NCBI GenBank assembly: GCA_012521615.1
Contig: JAAYMA010000054.1
Span: forward strand, 35,855-99,854
Reading direction: 5' to 3'
Length of the DNA: 64,000 nucleotides
Origin: Clostridiaceae bacterium
GTDB lineage: Bacteria > Bacillota > Clostridia > DSM-8532
The translations under genes were made by a program, and so were the position numbers. Position 1 is the stretch's first letter; each line of letters opens with the position of its first letter. Below are positions 35,175-44,543 of this stretch, piece by piece. Below the pieces are notes generated by a model. It saw only the letters and a program-made list of their open reading frames with translations, made no database searches and was not told the origin of the DNA.

Positions 35175-36963
35175 TACCGTTTGTCCTCAAGAAGTAATCT
35201 AGTTGTAAGAGCCAGCCATAGAGCTGGGTTCTGGCTGCATAAAGTTTATTTGAGTTATACTCCTGCCTCATCATACTTTCAAGAGTTTTTATGTTCACTA
35301 AATTTTTTATGGGGCTGCTTGGGTCAAGAACCCTTTCCCTCAACATATTCTTGAGCTTTTCCTCGTATTTTGAATCCACTGGCCTGGGAAAGGGATTTTT
35401 TTTGCGTTCCAGAATATCCTGCGGCAGAATTCCGCGGATTGCTTCCCTCAATAAACCCCTTTCTCTGTTATTATATCTTTTCAGTTCAGGTGGTATGTTC
35501 CAGAAATATTCAATAAGCCGCACATCACATAATGGTATCCTTGTCTCAAGACCGCATGCCATACTCATTGTATCAAGTCTTTCAAGTATACTTGGCAGAT
35601 TCCAGTATAGGCTGAACCACTGGGCCTCATATTCCCTGGTCAGGCGTTCAGAGTATACTGAAAATTTAAGATATTCTGCTATAGCTTCTTCATAACATTT
35701 TTCTATGTATTCGTACGGGCGTACAAGGTTTATAATTTCATTCTTGAAAACAGATATTTTCTCAGCCAGATTTGAAGACCAGGGAAGCCTTCTTTTGTTC
35801 TGAGAAAAACAATCAGATGCTCTTAAACCACAGCCGAAGATTTCATCCGAACAATCTCCTGAAAAGACAATGCTGAAATCTTTATGGATTTCCCGGCACA
35901 GCAGCAATAATGAACTGTCGTAGTCTGCCATTCCCGGGAAGCCTCTTGCTTCAGCCGATTCCAATAATGCTTCAGCCAGATCTTTAGACGACAGGATTAT
36001 GTAGTGATGCCTGGTTCCTAATTTTCTGCATGCCCATCTGATCCATGGTGTGTCACTGTCTTCTATTTGTATTATATGACGGCTCTCTGTTTCAAAATCT
36101 ACAGACCAGGTGTTATATGTATTACTTCTTAAATTATTAAAAGCCTTGACGGCTATTGCTGTAATGAAGCTTGAGTATAATCCGCCTGATAAGAAACCGC
36201 ATTGGAGTATATCAGGATCAATCTGCCTGATAACAGAATCTGTCAGCAGTTCTCTTACAGTATCGAGCGTTTTGTTCAGATCATCCTCATGACTGTTTTT
36301 TTTCATTATCCAGTATCTTTTGTTTTCCGGACCTTTCTCTGAATAAGTAAAATAGTAGCCGGGCATAAGCCGGTATACACCTTTAAAAACTGCATTACCC
36401 GGCGTATAACGGGGACTTAAGCATATTAATTCTGACAGACCTTCTAAATTCAAAGTTGTTTCGAAAAGAGGATTATTTGTAATTCCCTGAATATGAGAAC
36501 AAAACAGCAGGAGATTTCGAGAAAAAGCAAAGAATAATGGCTTTACACCTAAATGATCCCTTGCAAGTAAGAGTTTTTTATCTTCCTTTATCCAAAGAGC
36601 AAATGCAAAGACTCCATTAATTCTATTGAACATACTTTCCTTCCATTTAATGTAGGCATGGATTAAGAGGGTAGAATCAGTAATTTCAGAGCCTTTAATA
36701 TTTAGTTCAGATTTAAGTTCCTGAGAATTATAAATGGTTCCATCAAGTATAAGTATATATGTTTTGCCTTCATGGATTACTTCTGCAATGGGTGAGATCT
36801 CGCCGGGGTTATTTATACGTTTTAATAATACTGCATTATCGCAAAAAAAATGAGCTGCACCATGGGTACCTCTGCTTTTGATCAGTTCTGAAGCAGCACT
36901 TATATTGATACTCTTTATCAGGATATTTTCGAAAGGATTAACCATACCGGCAATACCGGACAT
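35161..36963 (-). CDS. Asparagine synthetase B homologue with both active sites altered
   Basis: Protein of 600 residues with the full AsnB layout: Ntn glutaminase domain (about 1-200) and synthetase domain (about 230-590). Key residues differ. The N-terminal nucleophile Cys2 is Ser (MSGIAG instead of MCGIAG); the RGPD motif reads RGTHG (31-35) and the FNGEIYN motif reads LDGTIYN. In the ATP-pyrophosphatase loop SGGLDSS reads SGGLYSS (259-265, Asp to Tyr); the next motif is [11 protein letters not shown] instead of SGEGADELFG. The helical region [15 protein letters not shown] is well kept. Glutamine-dependent synthesis is therefore unlikely, and synthetase activity is doubtful. B. subtilis has a sporulation-linked paralogue, AsnO, and this gene sits next to spoIIGA, so a sporulation role is conceivable. 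It could be a non-catalytic or repurposed member. Confidence 0.85.
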   Translation of the reverse strand: MSGIAGMVNPFENILIKSINISAASELIKSRGTHGAAHFFCDNAVLLKRINNPGEISPIAEVIHEGKTYILILDGTIYNSQELKSELNIKGSEITDSTLLIHAYIKWKESMFNRINGVFAFALWIKEDKKLLLARDHLGVKPLFFAFSRNLLLFCSHIQGITNNPLFETTLNLEGLSELICLSPRYTPGNAVFKGVYRLMPGYYFTYSEKGPENKRYWIMKKNSHEDDLNKTLDTVRELLTDSVIRQIDPDILQCGFLSGGLYSSFITAIAVKAFNNLRSNTYNTWSVDFETESRHIIQIEDSDTPWIRWACRKLGTRHHYIILSSKDLAEALLESAEARGFPGMADYDSSLLLLCREIHKDFSIVFSGDCSDEIFGCGLRASDCFSQNKRRLPWSSNLAEKISVFKNEIINLVRPYEYIEKCYEEAIAEYLKFSVYSERLTREYEAQWFSLYWNLPSILERLDTMSMACGLETRIPLCDVRLIEYFWNIPPELKRYNNRERGLLREAIRGILPQDILERKKNPFPRPVDSKYEEKLKNMLRERVLDPSSPIKNLVNIKTLESMMRQEYNSNKLYAARTQLYGWLLQLDYFLRTNGIISF

Positions 36964-37104
36964 AAAACCACTCCAGCAGCTTAATATACTTTATCTTATT
37001 CCTGGAAGCTCAGGGCTGTTACGGGAAATTTATTATGGATGTAACCGCTGATATAAAAGGCTTTTAGAGTATATGACAAAAATTTTAACGGGCTATAACG
37101 CAAT

Positions 37105-37137
37105 TTGACAGAAAAAACCTTCCAATCCTTTTATAAT
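37105..37137 (+). promoter_or_regulatory. spoIIG-type promoter (Spo0A-dependent candidate)
   Basis: TTGACA (37105-37110) and TATAAT (37132-37137) are both perfect but 21 bases apart, too far for ordinary sigma-A use. The B. subtilis spoIIG promoter has the same oddity (22 bases), overcome by Spo0A. TGACAGAA overlapping the -35 and TGACAAAA about 30 bases upstream resemble degenerate Spo0A boxes (TGNCGAA). Confidence 0.6.
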
Positions 37138-37244
37138 CATAATCATCAAATGAAAGGAGGGATTAAAATTCAAGCATAAAAGTAATTTTTAATCCATATA
37201 AGTTTAAATGGGACCTGTAGAATTTTTTTGAAGGGAGATACTGG

Positions 37245-38147
37245 GTGGTTGTATATGCTGATCTGCTCTTTATAGAAAATATATTGGCAAATTGTTTAAT
37301 CTTAAAGCTTACCAGCATTATATCCGGATGCAGCATTAAGCTTTCCAAGACATTATGGGCTGCTGCATTTGGAGCGATATATGCAGTATTCGCCACAGTA
37401 TTCCCTAAAATTCCCATATTGAATGCCATTATTACCAAGATTGCTATATCAGCTCTGATGGTATTAATTGCGTTTCAAGTCAGGACCACATCAGAGTTTT
37501 TAAAAAGATGGGGAATGCTTCTTCTTACGGCATTTTTGCTTGCGGGATGCACCATTGCCCTGTCTAATATTTTGGAAGGTGGAGTTATAACTTACGGTGG
37601 GCTTATGTATATAAGCCCGCAGGGTGCATTAAAGGCATTTATATTTGCGGTAGGGTTATGCGTTATTCTAATAAGGCCTATTGGCAGAATTTTATCAGGC
37701 AAGGCTCTGAGGGAAGGATCGATAGTGCCGGTATTTATAAGGCTTGGGGAAAAATCAGTAAGGTTCAATGCCCTTGTTGATACTGGAAATTCCCTTACCG
37801 ATCCGATAACCGGATATCCGGTACTTGTGGTTGAGGCAGATACGGTAAAAAGTTTGCTGCCTCCAAAAGTATATGAATCTGTAATAACGAATAATATCGA
37901 AATTCATACCGGTCCTTTGAATGAAGAAAATGAGCCATGGTTAAAACGCATACACCTTATTCCATTTAAATCCATAGGAAAAGAGAACGGAATTCTTACA
38001 GGTTTCAGACCGGATAACATACGCGTCTGCCGGGAAGGGACTTTTAAAGAAGTCAATGACGTAATAGTAGGTATTTGCAGTACAAAACTGTCAAATAATT
38101 CGAGGTATTCAGGCTTACTGGGACCTGCTGTACTGTCAAAAATTTAG
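37245..38147 (+). CDS. spoIIGA: SpoIIGA, pro-sigma-E processing protease
   Basis: Membrane-bound aspartic protease of 300 residues that removes the pro-sequence of sigma-E in the mother cell. The N-terminal half has five hydrophobic helices ([19 protein letters not shown] onward, to about residue 140). The C-terminal domain contains the catalytic motif in [16 protein letters not shown] (about 182-197). GTG at 37245, after GAAGGGAGA, gives the typical VYADLLF start of the family. It stands directly upstream of sigE, the usual spoIIG operon order. The leader contains a 9-bp hairpin, GGATTAAAA with TTTTAATCC (about 37160-37195). Confidence 0.94.
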   Translation: MVVYADLLFIENILANCLILKLTSIISGCSIKLSKTLWAAAFGAIYAVFATVFPKIPILNAIITKIAISALMVLIAFQVRTTSEFLKRWGMLLLTAFLLAGCTIALSNILEGGVITYGGLMYISPQGALKAFIFAVGLCVILIRPIGRILSGKALREGSIVPVFIRLGEKSVRFNALVDTGNSLTDPITGYPVLVVEADTVKSLLPPKVYESVITNNIEIHTGPLNEENEPWLKRIHLIPFKSIGKENGILTGFRPDNIRVCREGTFKEVNDVIVGICSTKLSNNSRYSGLLGPAVLSKI

Positions 38148-38199
38148 CAATTTGCTTTTTCTATATTCATGCGTGCAGCTAAGAAGGGAGAGGTTTTAT

Positions 38200-38907
38200 A
38201 TGTTTAAAAAGATGTTTGGGTTCATAATCACAATTGTAAAAGATCAGGAAGGAGAAAACGGTGTTTATTATATAGGAGGGAATGATGTTTTACCTCCGCC
38301 GCTTACGCCTGAAGAGGAGACAGATTTGCTTGAAAAGCTGAAAAATGGCGATATGTCTGTCAAACGGATTCTTATAGAACGGAATCTCAGACTTGTAGTT
38401 TATATAGCAAGAAAATTTGAAAACACAGGCGTTGATATAGAAGATCTGACATCAATAGGTACAATCGGTCTGATTAAAGCAATTAATACATACAATCCCG
38501 GAAGAAACATCAAGCTTGCAACCTATGCTTCCAGGTGTATTGAAAATGAAATACTCATGTATCTTCGTAAAAACAGCCGTATCAAAAGTGAGGTCTCTTT
38601 TGAGGAGCCGCTGAATGTAGACTGGGACGGAAACGAGCTATTGCTTTCAGATATCCTGGGCACAGACAGCGATATTATCCAGCGTAATCTGGATGAGGAA
38701 ACAGATAAGAAGCTGCTGTTTTGTGCAATGGATAAATTAAGCGGCAGAGAAAAACGTATTATGGAACTCCGTTTTGGGCTTAATAATCATTTGGAAAAAA
38801 CACAAAAAGAAGTGGCAGATATGCTGGGAATTTCCCAATCCTACATATCACGGCTGGAAAAGCGCATTTTAGGGCGTTTAAAGAGAGAAATAGTACGTTT
38901 GCTATAA
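38200..38907 (+). CDS. sigE: RNA polymerase sigma-E factor precursor (mother cell, early)
   Basis: Sigma-70 family factor of 235 residues controlling early mother-cell genes. It has an N-terminal amphipathic pro-sequence (about residues 1-25) with the conserved YYIGG site before [10 protein letters not shown], the place cleaved by SpoIIGA in other spore formers. Region 2 ([36 protein letters not shown]) and region 4 ([21 protein letters not shown]) are intact. ATG at 38200 follows AAGGGAGAG, 52 bases after spoIIGA. In-frame codons upstream are open but lack a ribosome site. Confidence 0.96.
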   Translation: MFKKMFGFIITIVKDQEGENGVYYIGGNDVLPPPLTPEEETDLLEKLKNGDMSVKRILIERNLRLVVYIARKFENTGVDIEDLTSIGTIGLIKAINTYNPGRNIKLATYASRCIENEILMYLRKNSRIKSEVSFEEPLNVDWDGNELLLSDILGTDSDIIQRNLDEETDKKLLFCAMDKLSGREKRIMELRFGLNNHLEKTQKEVADMLGISQSYISRLEKRILGRLKREIVRLL

Positions 38908-39002
38908 AATATCCAAATAATACCTTAAACCTCTTAATGCAGGCGTGATGCTGTAAACCCGCTTGTCAAGGCCTTTTTAAAATTTTTTAGCCATTTAAAT
39001 CC

Positions 39003-39031
39003 GAATAAAACACACCACCCGGGACAAAAAT
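39003..39031 (+). promoter_or_regulatory. Forespore-type (sigma-F/G) promoter candidate for sigG
   Basis: GAATA (39003-39007), 14-base spacer, GGACAAAAAT (39022-39031). This partly matches the sigma-F/G consensus (GYATA, then GGNNANAHTR); positions 5, 7 and 8 of the -10 fit, positions 9-10 do not. It lies about 50 bases upstream of sigG, which is transcribed by sigma-F and sigma-G in known spore formers. Confidence 0.35.
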
Positions 39032-39078
39032 GATTACTGACAGTATAAATCGACGGGCTAGAAAGGTGTGTTGATTTT

Positions 39079-39852
39079 ATGAACAAGGTTGAGATTTGCG
39101 GTGTCAATACATCACGACTTCCACTACTTACAAGCAGCCAGATGGATGAGTTGTTTAAAAGAATAAAAAAAGGAGATATGAAGGCAAGGGAGGAATTCAT
39201 CCAGGGAAATCTCAGATTGGTATTAAGTGTAATCCAGCGGTTTGGTAACAGGGGCGAAAATGCAGATGATCTTTTTCAAGTTGGATGTATAGGACTTATA
39301 AAAGCAATAGATAATTTTGATGTCACTCAGAATGTCAGGTTTTCTACTTATGCAGTTCCAATGATTATTGGTGAAATCAGGAGATATTTACGTGACAATA
39401 ATCCAATACGTGTTTCACGTTCTTTGAAAGATACTGCATATAAAGCTTTACAGGCAAGGGACAGGCTTGTAAGTAAGGAATCCCGTGAACCCAATGTAAC
39501 AGAGATTGCCAATGAACTGGGTATTGCCAAGGAAGAAGTTGTGATGGCTCTTGATGCTATACAAGATCCTATCTCTCTGTTTGAATCTGTATATCATGAT
39601 GGCGGCGATGCAATTTATGTAATGGATCAGGTGAGAGATGAGAAAAACAGTGATGAGAAATGGCTTGAAGGTATTTCCATAAGTGAAGCAATGAGCAAAT
39701 TAAGTGAGAGGGAGAGAAAAATAGTAGATTTAAGATTTTTCCAGGGACGCACCCAGATGGAAGTGGCAGAGGAGATAGGCATTTCACAGGCGCAAGTCTC
39801 AAGGCTTGAAAAATCAGCACTCAAGCATATGCAAAAATATGTGCAGCCTTAA
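39079..39852 (+). CDS. sigG: RNA polymerase sigma-G factor (late forespore)
   Basis: Sigma-70 family factor of 257 residues. It opens with the characteristic sigma-G sequence NKVEICGVNTSRLPLL, a segment involved in control by anti-sigma factors, followed by region 2 (QGNLRLVLSVIQRFGNRG, DLFQVGCIGLIKAIDNFD), region 3 (LRDNNPIRVSRSLKDTAY) and region 4 (RTQMEVAEEIGISQAQVSRLE). It directs late forespore transcription. ATG at 39079 follows AAAGGTG. It lies 171 bases after sigE, the conserved spoIIGA-sigE-sigG order. Confidence 0.97.
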   Translation: MNKVEICGVNTSRLPLLTSSQMDELFKRIKKGDMKAREEFIQGNLRLVLSVIQRFGNRGENADDLFQVGCIGLIKAIDNFDVTQNVRFSTYAVPMIIGEIRRYLRDNNPIRVSRSLKDTAYKALQARDRLVSKESREPNVTEIANELGIAKEEVVMALDAIQDPISLFESVYHDGGDAIYVMDQVRDEKNSDEKWLEGISISEAMSKLSERERKIVDLRFFQGRTQMEVAEEIGISQAQVSRLEKSALKHMQKYVQP

Positions 39853-39892
39853 AAATCGCAGATAAATAGTTTATTATTATATTGACTGATAA

Positions 39893-39934
39893 AATAGACT
39901 GTGTGATTAAAAATCATTGCAGTCTATTTTTTTT
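39893..39934 (+). terminator. Terminator after sigG
   Basis: 9-bp stem AATAGACTG (39893-39901) with CAGTCTATT (39920-39928), loop of 18 bases, T-run to 39934, beginning 40 bases after the sigG stop. Confidence 0.8.
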
Positions 39935-39993
39935 AATTCCGCTCAACATTTTACCATCCTTAATCGTATTAAGTATGAAAGGAGGGAAGGAAA

Positions 39994-40488
39994 TTGAAAA
40001 GTTCTTTGTTTCGTACGAATGAAGAACTGATAGAAATATATAATCGCCATGTGAAAACTGTTTACCGGGTCTGCTTCATGTATATGAAGAATCATCCGGA
40101 TACTGAGGACATGGTGCAAAACACCTTCCTTCGTCTAATGAAAGATAAAACAGTTTTTCAAAGTGAAGAGCATGAAAAGGCGTGGTTGATCCGGACAGCT
40201 ACAAATTTGTGCAAAGATTATTTTAAAAGCTGGTGGTCAAAAACTGTGGGCATAGACCAGGTTGCCGGTTCCGACGCTTTGCAGGAGTTTGAACCGGACC
40301 ATAACCTTGATTTAGTTTTGAAGCTTCCCTCCAAATATAAAACACCCATTTATCTCTATTATTACGAGGGATATTCTACGCTTGAGATAGCAAAGATTTT
40401 AAAAAAGAACCCTTCGACTGTAAGGAGCTATCTTCATAAAGGCAGAAAACTGCTGAGAATGGAAATAGAAGGTGGTGAGAAGGAATGA
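39994..40488 (+). CDS. ECF-type RNA polymerase sigma factor
   Basis: Extracytoplasmic-function sigma factor of 164 residues with region 2 (YNRHVKTVYRVCFMYMKN; DTEDMVQNTFLRLMKD) and region 4 (YEGYSTLEIAKILKKNPSTVRSYLHKGRKLL). There is no region 3, as expected. It starts at TTG 39994 behind AAAGGAGGGAAGG. The downstream gene overlaps by 4 bases and encodes a membrane protein, the usual sigma/anti-sigma pairing. Confidence 0.92.
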   Translation: MKSSLFRTNEELIEIYNRHVKTVYRVCFMYMKNHPDTEDMVQNTFLRLMKDKTVFQSEEHEKAWLIRTATNLCKDYFKSWWSKTVGIDQVAGSDALQEFEPDHNLDLVLKLPSKYKTPIYLYYYEGYSTLEIAKILKKNPSTVRSYLHKGRKLLRMEIEGGEKE

Positions 40489-41744
40489 GGAAAGAAGATC
40501 TTAAGGCTGCCTTTGATAAAATAACCCCTGATGAATTTGCTGAAAGAAGGATGCTGAATAATATTCTGAGTCATTCCGGAAAGGAGAGGAATATTACAAT
40601 GTTCAATTTTAGAAAAGCTATACCTGTATTAGGTTTGGTTGTAGTAATTTTAGGAAGTTTGCTGCTCTATAAAATTTTACCTAATGATAATATGCTTCCG
40701 CCCGAAACTGATGCACAGACAGAACTTGCAACCCGGGAAGATATGGCTGCACCTTTATTGAATCAATTCAAAATAGAAGATAAAAATTATATATTTATGT
40801 CGGATGATCTTAGAAATGAATATGGTTTACCTGCAGAAATAACTGAAGATGATATAGGCGATAGAATCACAATAATTACAGATAGTCCTGACAAAAGTCT
40901 GATAGGCAAAGAGGTATACAGATTTATACCTGCAGGATCAGAAGCTGTGGTAGCTGTCAAAAATGGAGAGGAATACAGTCTGTTTAAGTTCTTCACATTC
41001 GACAGTTATAACAATAATCAGGATAAGGATGCCATTGAATATCTCAAGCTGTACGGTATAAACAAGGCCGAAGACATAGAAAAAGTGCAGTTTATAATCC
41101 ATACCGAAAAAAGCAAGCTGGAAGGAAAACTTAATGTAACCGGTGAGATTACAAAGGAAGACGAGATTGCCCGTTTCTATGATTTCTATTCAAAACTTAA
41201 GAATTCAAGCGACAAATACTTCGAGAAGCTGTTTAATTATCGGTCAGAGATAATGGAAAATCAGGGAGTGGAAATTGATTCTGCTGTCACTGAGTATAAA
41301 GCGCCCGATGCAGTGTTGACACCTTCAGAACCTGAAAATGTAGTACATCCGGTAGCCCCTGATGTTGTTGCGACACCTGTTGCACCTTATGCTGTACCTG
41401 AAATAGCACCTGAAGAAGCTTATGATATGCCTGCAAGTATATCAGATCAGGTGGTTGCTGAGGACTTGCCCTTACCAGCAGGGTCAGAGGCTGATACCCC
41501 GATATCCTCCGGAGCATCCCATGGCATGATGGATATGGGCGATACCAGTACTTCCAGTGGAGGCACATCAGTAGCTCCTGCTCAGGGTACCGGAACAGAT
41601 GCCCTGGCTGAACCTGTGACAATCAGGATATATAACAAACATGGTGTATATCTTGAGACCTGGTATTACAGAAATATCGGATTTATCTCCAGATATGAAG
41701 TAAGTCAGGAGTTCGCAGATTTCCTCAATAACTATATCGGGTAA
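40485..41744 (+). CDS. Probable membrane-bound anti-sigma factor with large extracellular region
   Basis: Protein of 419 residues. The cytoplasmic N-terminus (1-43, RKEDLKAAFDKITPDEFAE) is short, a single membrane helix follows (about 46-65, AIPVLGLVVVILGSLLLY), and about 350 residues are outside. The extracellular part includes a region of mixed secondary structure to about 260, then a Pro/Ala/Val/Ser-rich linker (about 270-375, with repeats of the type VAPDVV and VAPYAV) and a C-terminal domain (VTIRIYNKHGVYLETWYY). No zinc-binding HxxxCxxC motif is present. The anti-sigma call comes from its overlap with the ECF sigma gene and its topology. Signal and partner are unknown. Confidence 0.75.
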   Translation: MRKEDLKAAFDKITPDEFAERRMLNNILSHSGKERNITMFNFRKAIPVLGLVVVILGSLLLYKILPNDNMLPPETDAQTELATREDMAAPLLNQFKIEDKNYIFMSDDLRNEYGLPAEITEDDIGDRITIITDSPDKSLIGKEVYRFIPAGSEAVVAVKNGEEYSLFKFFTFDSYNNNQDKDAIEYLKLYGINKAEDIEKVQFIIHTEKSKLEGKLNVTGEITKEDEIARFYDFYSKLKNSSDKYFEKLFNYRSEIMENQGVEIDSAVTEYKAPDAVLTPSEPENVVHPVAPDVVATPVAPYAVPEIAPEEAYDMPASISDQVVAEDLPLPAGSEADTPISSGASHGMMDMGDTSTSSGGTSVAPAQGTGTDALAEPVTIRIYNKHGVYLETWYYRNIGFISRYEVSQEFADFLNNYIG

Positions 41745-41775
41745 TCATTACAAATATCTTAATAATCATTATTTT

Positions 41776-41805
41776 AAAAAGAAGGATAAACATCCTTCTT
41801 TTTTT
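41776..41805 (+). terminator. Terminator after the ECF sigma/anti-sigma operon
   Basis: 12-bp stem AAAAAGAAGGAT (41776-41787) with ATCCTTCTTTTT, 4-base loop AAAC and a T-run to 41805. Confidence 0.88.
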
Positions 41806-42106
41806 GTCTTTGCACATGCTGACAGCTTACATGTTTTACTATATAATAATATTAACGCTTAAATATGGTTAAATATTCAAGTTAAAAAGAATAGCTGCGG
41901 CTTTTGTTTTAATAAAAAGGTCTGTTGAACTATTTTATGTTATATTATATTTGATTATAATTAATAAATATGTCGATTTATAAGATATAATTATATTAAT
42001 TGTTCATGCCTTAAAGATTTTATGAATTGCCAAAGTTTTAAAGTTCAATTTTTCAATAATGGGGTATCCCTTATTGAAATTGAAATAAAATACGGAGGAG
42101 AAAATT
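41806..42106 (+). other. AT-rich 300-base gap upstream of nrdR
   Basis: No coding potential or structured RNA seen. The stretch is very AT-rich with several TATAAT-like sequences (for example near 41950-41960), so a promoter for nrdR is likely here, but no single -35/-10 pair stands out. ATG at 42107 is preceded by GGAGGAG. Confidence 0.5.
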
Positions 42107-42562
42107 ATGCGTTGCCCATATTGTTCATATGAGGAAGATCGGGTAATTGATTCAAGGCCAACCGATGAAGGGACAACAATCAGAAGAAGAAGAGAATGTC
42201 TGAGCTGTCGGAAACGCTATACAACTTATGAGAAGGTTGAAAGTCTTCCAACTATGGTTATCAAGAAAGATGGTTCCCGTCAGCCATATGACAGGGAAAA
42301 GGTCAGGAAGGGTATTTTGCGGGCATGTGAAAAGCGTTCTGTATCAATTAATCAAATTGAGAGTATTCTGGACTATGTCGAACAACAAATAAACAATTCC
42401 CTGGAACGTGAAGTAACCAGCGCATATATCGGTGAACTTGTTATGGATAAATTAAAGGAACTTGATGAAGTTGCATATGTTCGCTTTGCCTCAGTTTATC
42501 GTCAGTTCAAAGATATCAATACTTTCATGGAGGAATTGAACAAGCTTTTATTGGACAAATAG
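42107..42562 (+). CDS. nrdR: NrdR, repressor of ribonucleotide reductase genes
   Basis: Regulator of 151 residues that senses (d)ATP and represses nrd operons. N-terminal zinc ribbon CPYC (3-6) and CLSC (about 31-34) with RRRREC; the ATP-cone domain follows ([21 protein letters not shown], read in parts, to [12 protein letters not shown] near 125). Length and motifs are standard. It begins a probable transcription unit with the histidine kinase and response regulator downstream (38-base gap), though functional linkage is not implied. Confidence 0.97.
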   Translation: MRCPYCSYEEDRVIDSRPTDEGTTIRRRRECLSCRKRYTTYEKVESLPTMVIKKDGSRQPYDREKVRKGILRACEKRSVSINQIESILDYVEQQINNSLEREVTSAYIGELVMDKLKELDEVAYVRFASVYRQFKDINTFMEELNKLLLDK

Positions 42563-42600
42563 TTAATTTTACAAAATGCTGAGAGGTTTGGAGGTTTTCA

Positions 42601-43764
42601 GTGGAAGCCAGCGGAATTAAGCGGATTAATGATATTATAAAAAAAACACTTGATGTTATTGAACAAAGCAAAGGCGCTATTTATGACATAGCTGAAAGTG
42701 CCAGAAAAGAAGTTGAAGAGCTGAAGCAAGAACTAAATCAATTAAAATATCAAGCTAATCTGATAATGAATGAGTGCAGGGAGTTAGAAATAAAACTTGC
42801 TGCAGGTCGGAAAAGGCTGGCTAAAATTAATCAGGAATTCGATAAATACAGCGAAGGCGAAATGAAAAAAGCCTATCAGGACACCAATGATTTAATTGTT
42901 AGCCTTGCAGTTGCCAGGGAAAGGGAACGGCAGATTCTGTTTCGCAGAAATGATGTGGAACGCCGGCTGAAAAATTCATTGGCAACTGTTGAAAAAGCTG
43001 AAAAGTTGATGTTTCAGGTAAGTACAGTTTTGGATTATTTATCAGGCGACCTCCAACGATTAGATGAGCACTTTGAGGATTGTGAAAATAAAAGGATGCT
43101 TGCAATACGAATAATCAGGGCTCAGGAAGATGAAAGAAGGCGTATAGCCAGGGAGATACATGACGGACCTGCACAATCCATGACAAATGTAGTATTGAAA
43201 GCAGAATTATGTGAGAAATTAGCTGGTGTTAATTTTGAAAAAGCAATTGATCAGTTGAAAAGTCTCAAGGGGATTGTTAGGGAATGCCTGAAGGAAGTCC
43301 GGAGAATTATTTATGATTTGAGGCCCATGTCCATCGATGATCTTGGGTTACAGCCTACTTTAGAGAAATATATTGAAAACTTCAGCAGAGAGTATTGTTT
43401 GAAGGTTGATTTAATAATCAGAGGAAATGTAAACAGAATTAAAGATGAAAATATTGTTTTAGCAATTTTCAGAGTGATACAGGAAAGTTTGAACAATATT
43501 CGCAAGCATTCTGAGGCTATATATGCTCAGGTTCAGATTGAAAGTAATGATAACAATGTTACACTGAGAATAAAAGATGACGGCAAAGGTTTTGACGTAT
43601 CTTCATTAAATCAGGATAACCGTAATGAAAACAGCGGGTTTGGCCTGTTAGGCATGAAAGAACGAGTTGAGCTTTTGGAAGGCAGTTTTTATATAGATTC
43701 AATCATCGGCTCAGGTACAACAATCCGCATTCAATTACCATGTAATCTACAGGGGGTAAATTAA
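42601..43764 (+). CDS. DegS-like cytoplasmic sensor histidine kinase
   Basis: Soluble kinase of 387 residues with no membrane segment. The N-terminal sensor region (about 20-150) is a long coiled coil as in DegS. HisKA_3 dimerisation domain with phosphoacceptor His187 in RRIAREIHDGPAQSM, then DLRPMSIDDLGL and an HATPase_c domain (VIQESLNNIRKHSEA, DDGKGFD, GFGLLGMKERVELLEG). It phosphorylates the response regulator encoded 3 bases downstream. The start is GTG at 42601 after GAGAGG. The closest known pair is DegS/DegU, which governs exoenzymes, motility and competence in Bacillus. Confidence 0.9.
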   Translation: MEASGIKRINDIIKKTLDVIEQSKGAIYDIAESARKEVEELKQELNQLKYQANLIMNECRELEIKLAAGRKRLAKINQEFDKYSEGEMKKAYQDTNDLIVSLAVARERERQILFRRNDVERRLKNSLATVEKAEKLMFQVSTVLDYLSGDLQRLDEHFEDCENKRMLAIRIIRAQEDERRRIAREIHDGPAQSMTNVVLKAELCEKLAGVNFEKAIDQLKSLKGIVRECLKEVRRIIYDLRPMSIDDLGLQPTLEKYIENFSREYCLKVDLIIRGNVNRIKDENIVLAIFRVIQESLNNIRKHSEAIYAQVQIESNDNNVTLRIKDDGKGFDVSSLNQDNRNENSGFGLLGMKERVELLEGSFYIDSIIGSGTTIRIQLPCNLQGVN

Positions 43765-43767
43765 TAT

Positions 43768-44412
43768 ATGTGTAGTATTAATGTAGTTATTGCAGAGGAT
43801 CATTGCATGATACGTGAAGGGCTTAAGCAACTGTTGGAACTTGAACCTGATATTCGGGTTATAGCGGGCTATCCTGACGGAAAGGCCATAGTGGATAATT
43901 TTATGCAGGTTAAACCTGATGTGGTACTAATGGATGTTAATATGCCAGTGTTAAATGGCCTTGAAGCTTTAGCCAGAATAAAAAAGATGGACCCGTCCGC
44001 CAAAGTAATAATGCTGACTATTCATCAGGATCGGGAATATCTTTTAAAAGCGCTTGAACTGGGAGCTTCAGGATATATTCTTAAGGACGCCGACTCAAGG
44101 GTTCTGGTTGATTCGGTACGCAACGTAAATGGAGGTCAAACCTATATTCAACCTTGTATGGCCAATGAGCTTGTCACTGAGTATAAAAGAATTAAGAACG
44201 GGAAAAGTACACCACGTAAATCATTAACTTCCAGAGAAATTGAAGTTCTGAAGCTTTTATCAAAGGGTATGCTCAATAAGGAAATAGCAAAAGAACTTTT
44301 TATCAGTGAAAAGACAGTTAAAAACCATATATCCAATATTTTCAGAAAATTAGGTGTTCAGGACAGGACACAGGCAGCGGTATATGCAATAAAACATAAA
44401 ATAGTTGAATAA
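43768..44412 (+). CDS. NarL/DegU-family response regulator
   Basis: Two-domain regulator of 214 residues. The receiver domain has the acidic pair (VVIAEDH), phosphoacceptor Asp in VVLMDVNMPV (about residue 54) and Lys in ILKDADS (about 108). The C-terminal LuxR-type helix-turn-helix reads LTSREIEVLKLLSKGMLNKEIA then EKTVKNHISNIFRKL. It is co-transcribed with the DegS-like kinase and likely its partner. Targets are unknown. Confidence 0.92.
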   Translation: MCSINVVIAEDHCMIREGLKQLLELEPDIRVIAGYPDGKAIVDNFMQVKPDVVLMDVNMPVLNGLEALARIKKMDPSAKVIMLTIHQDREYLLKALELGASGYILKDADSRVLVDSVRNVNGGQTYIQPCMANELVTEYKRIKNGKSTPRKSLTSREIEVLKLLSKGMLNKEIAKELFISEKTVKNHISNIFRKLGVQDRTQAAVYAIKHKIVE

Positions 44413-44543
44413 AATATATTTTATTGTCATAAAGCCTGATTATATGGTAAAATTATGTTAGATTCAATGTTAAACTTCTATACCTGTCAGTTGTATGAAA
44501 ATTTATTGATATACTTTAAGATAAAACTTTCGGAGGATAAAGA

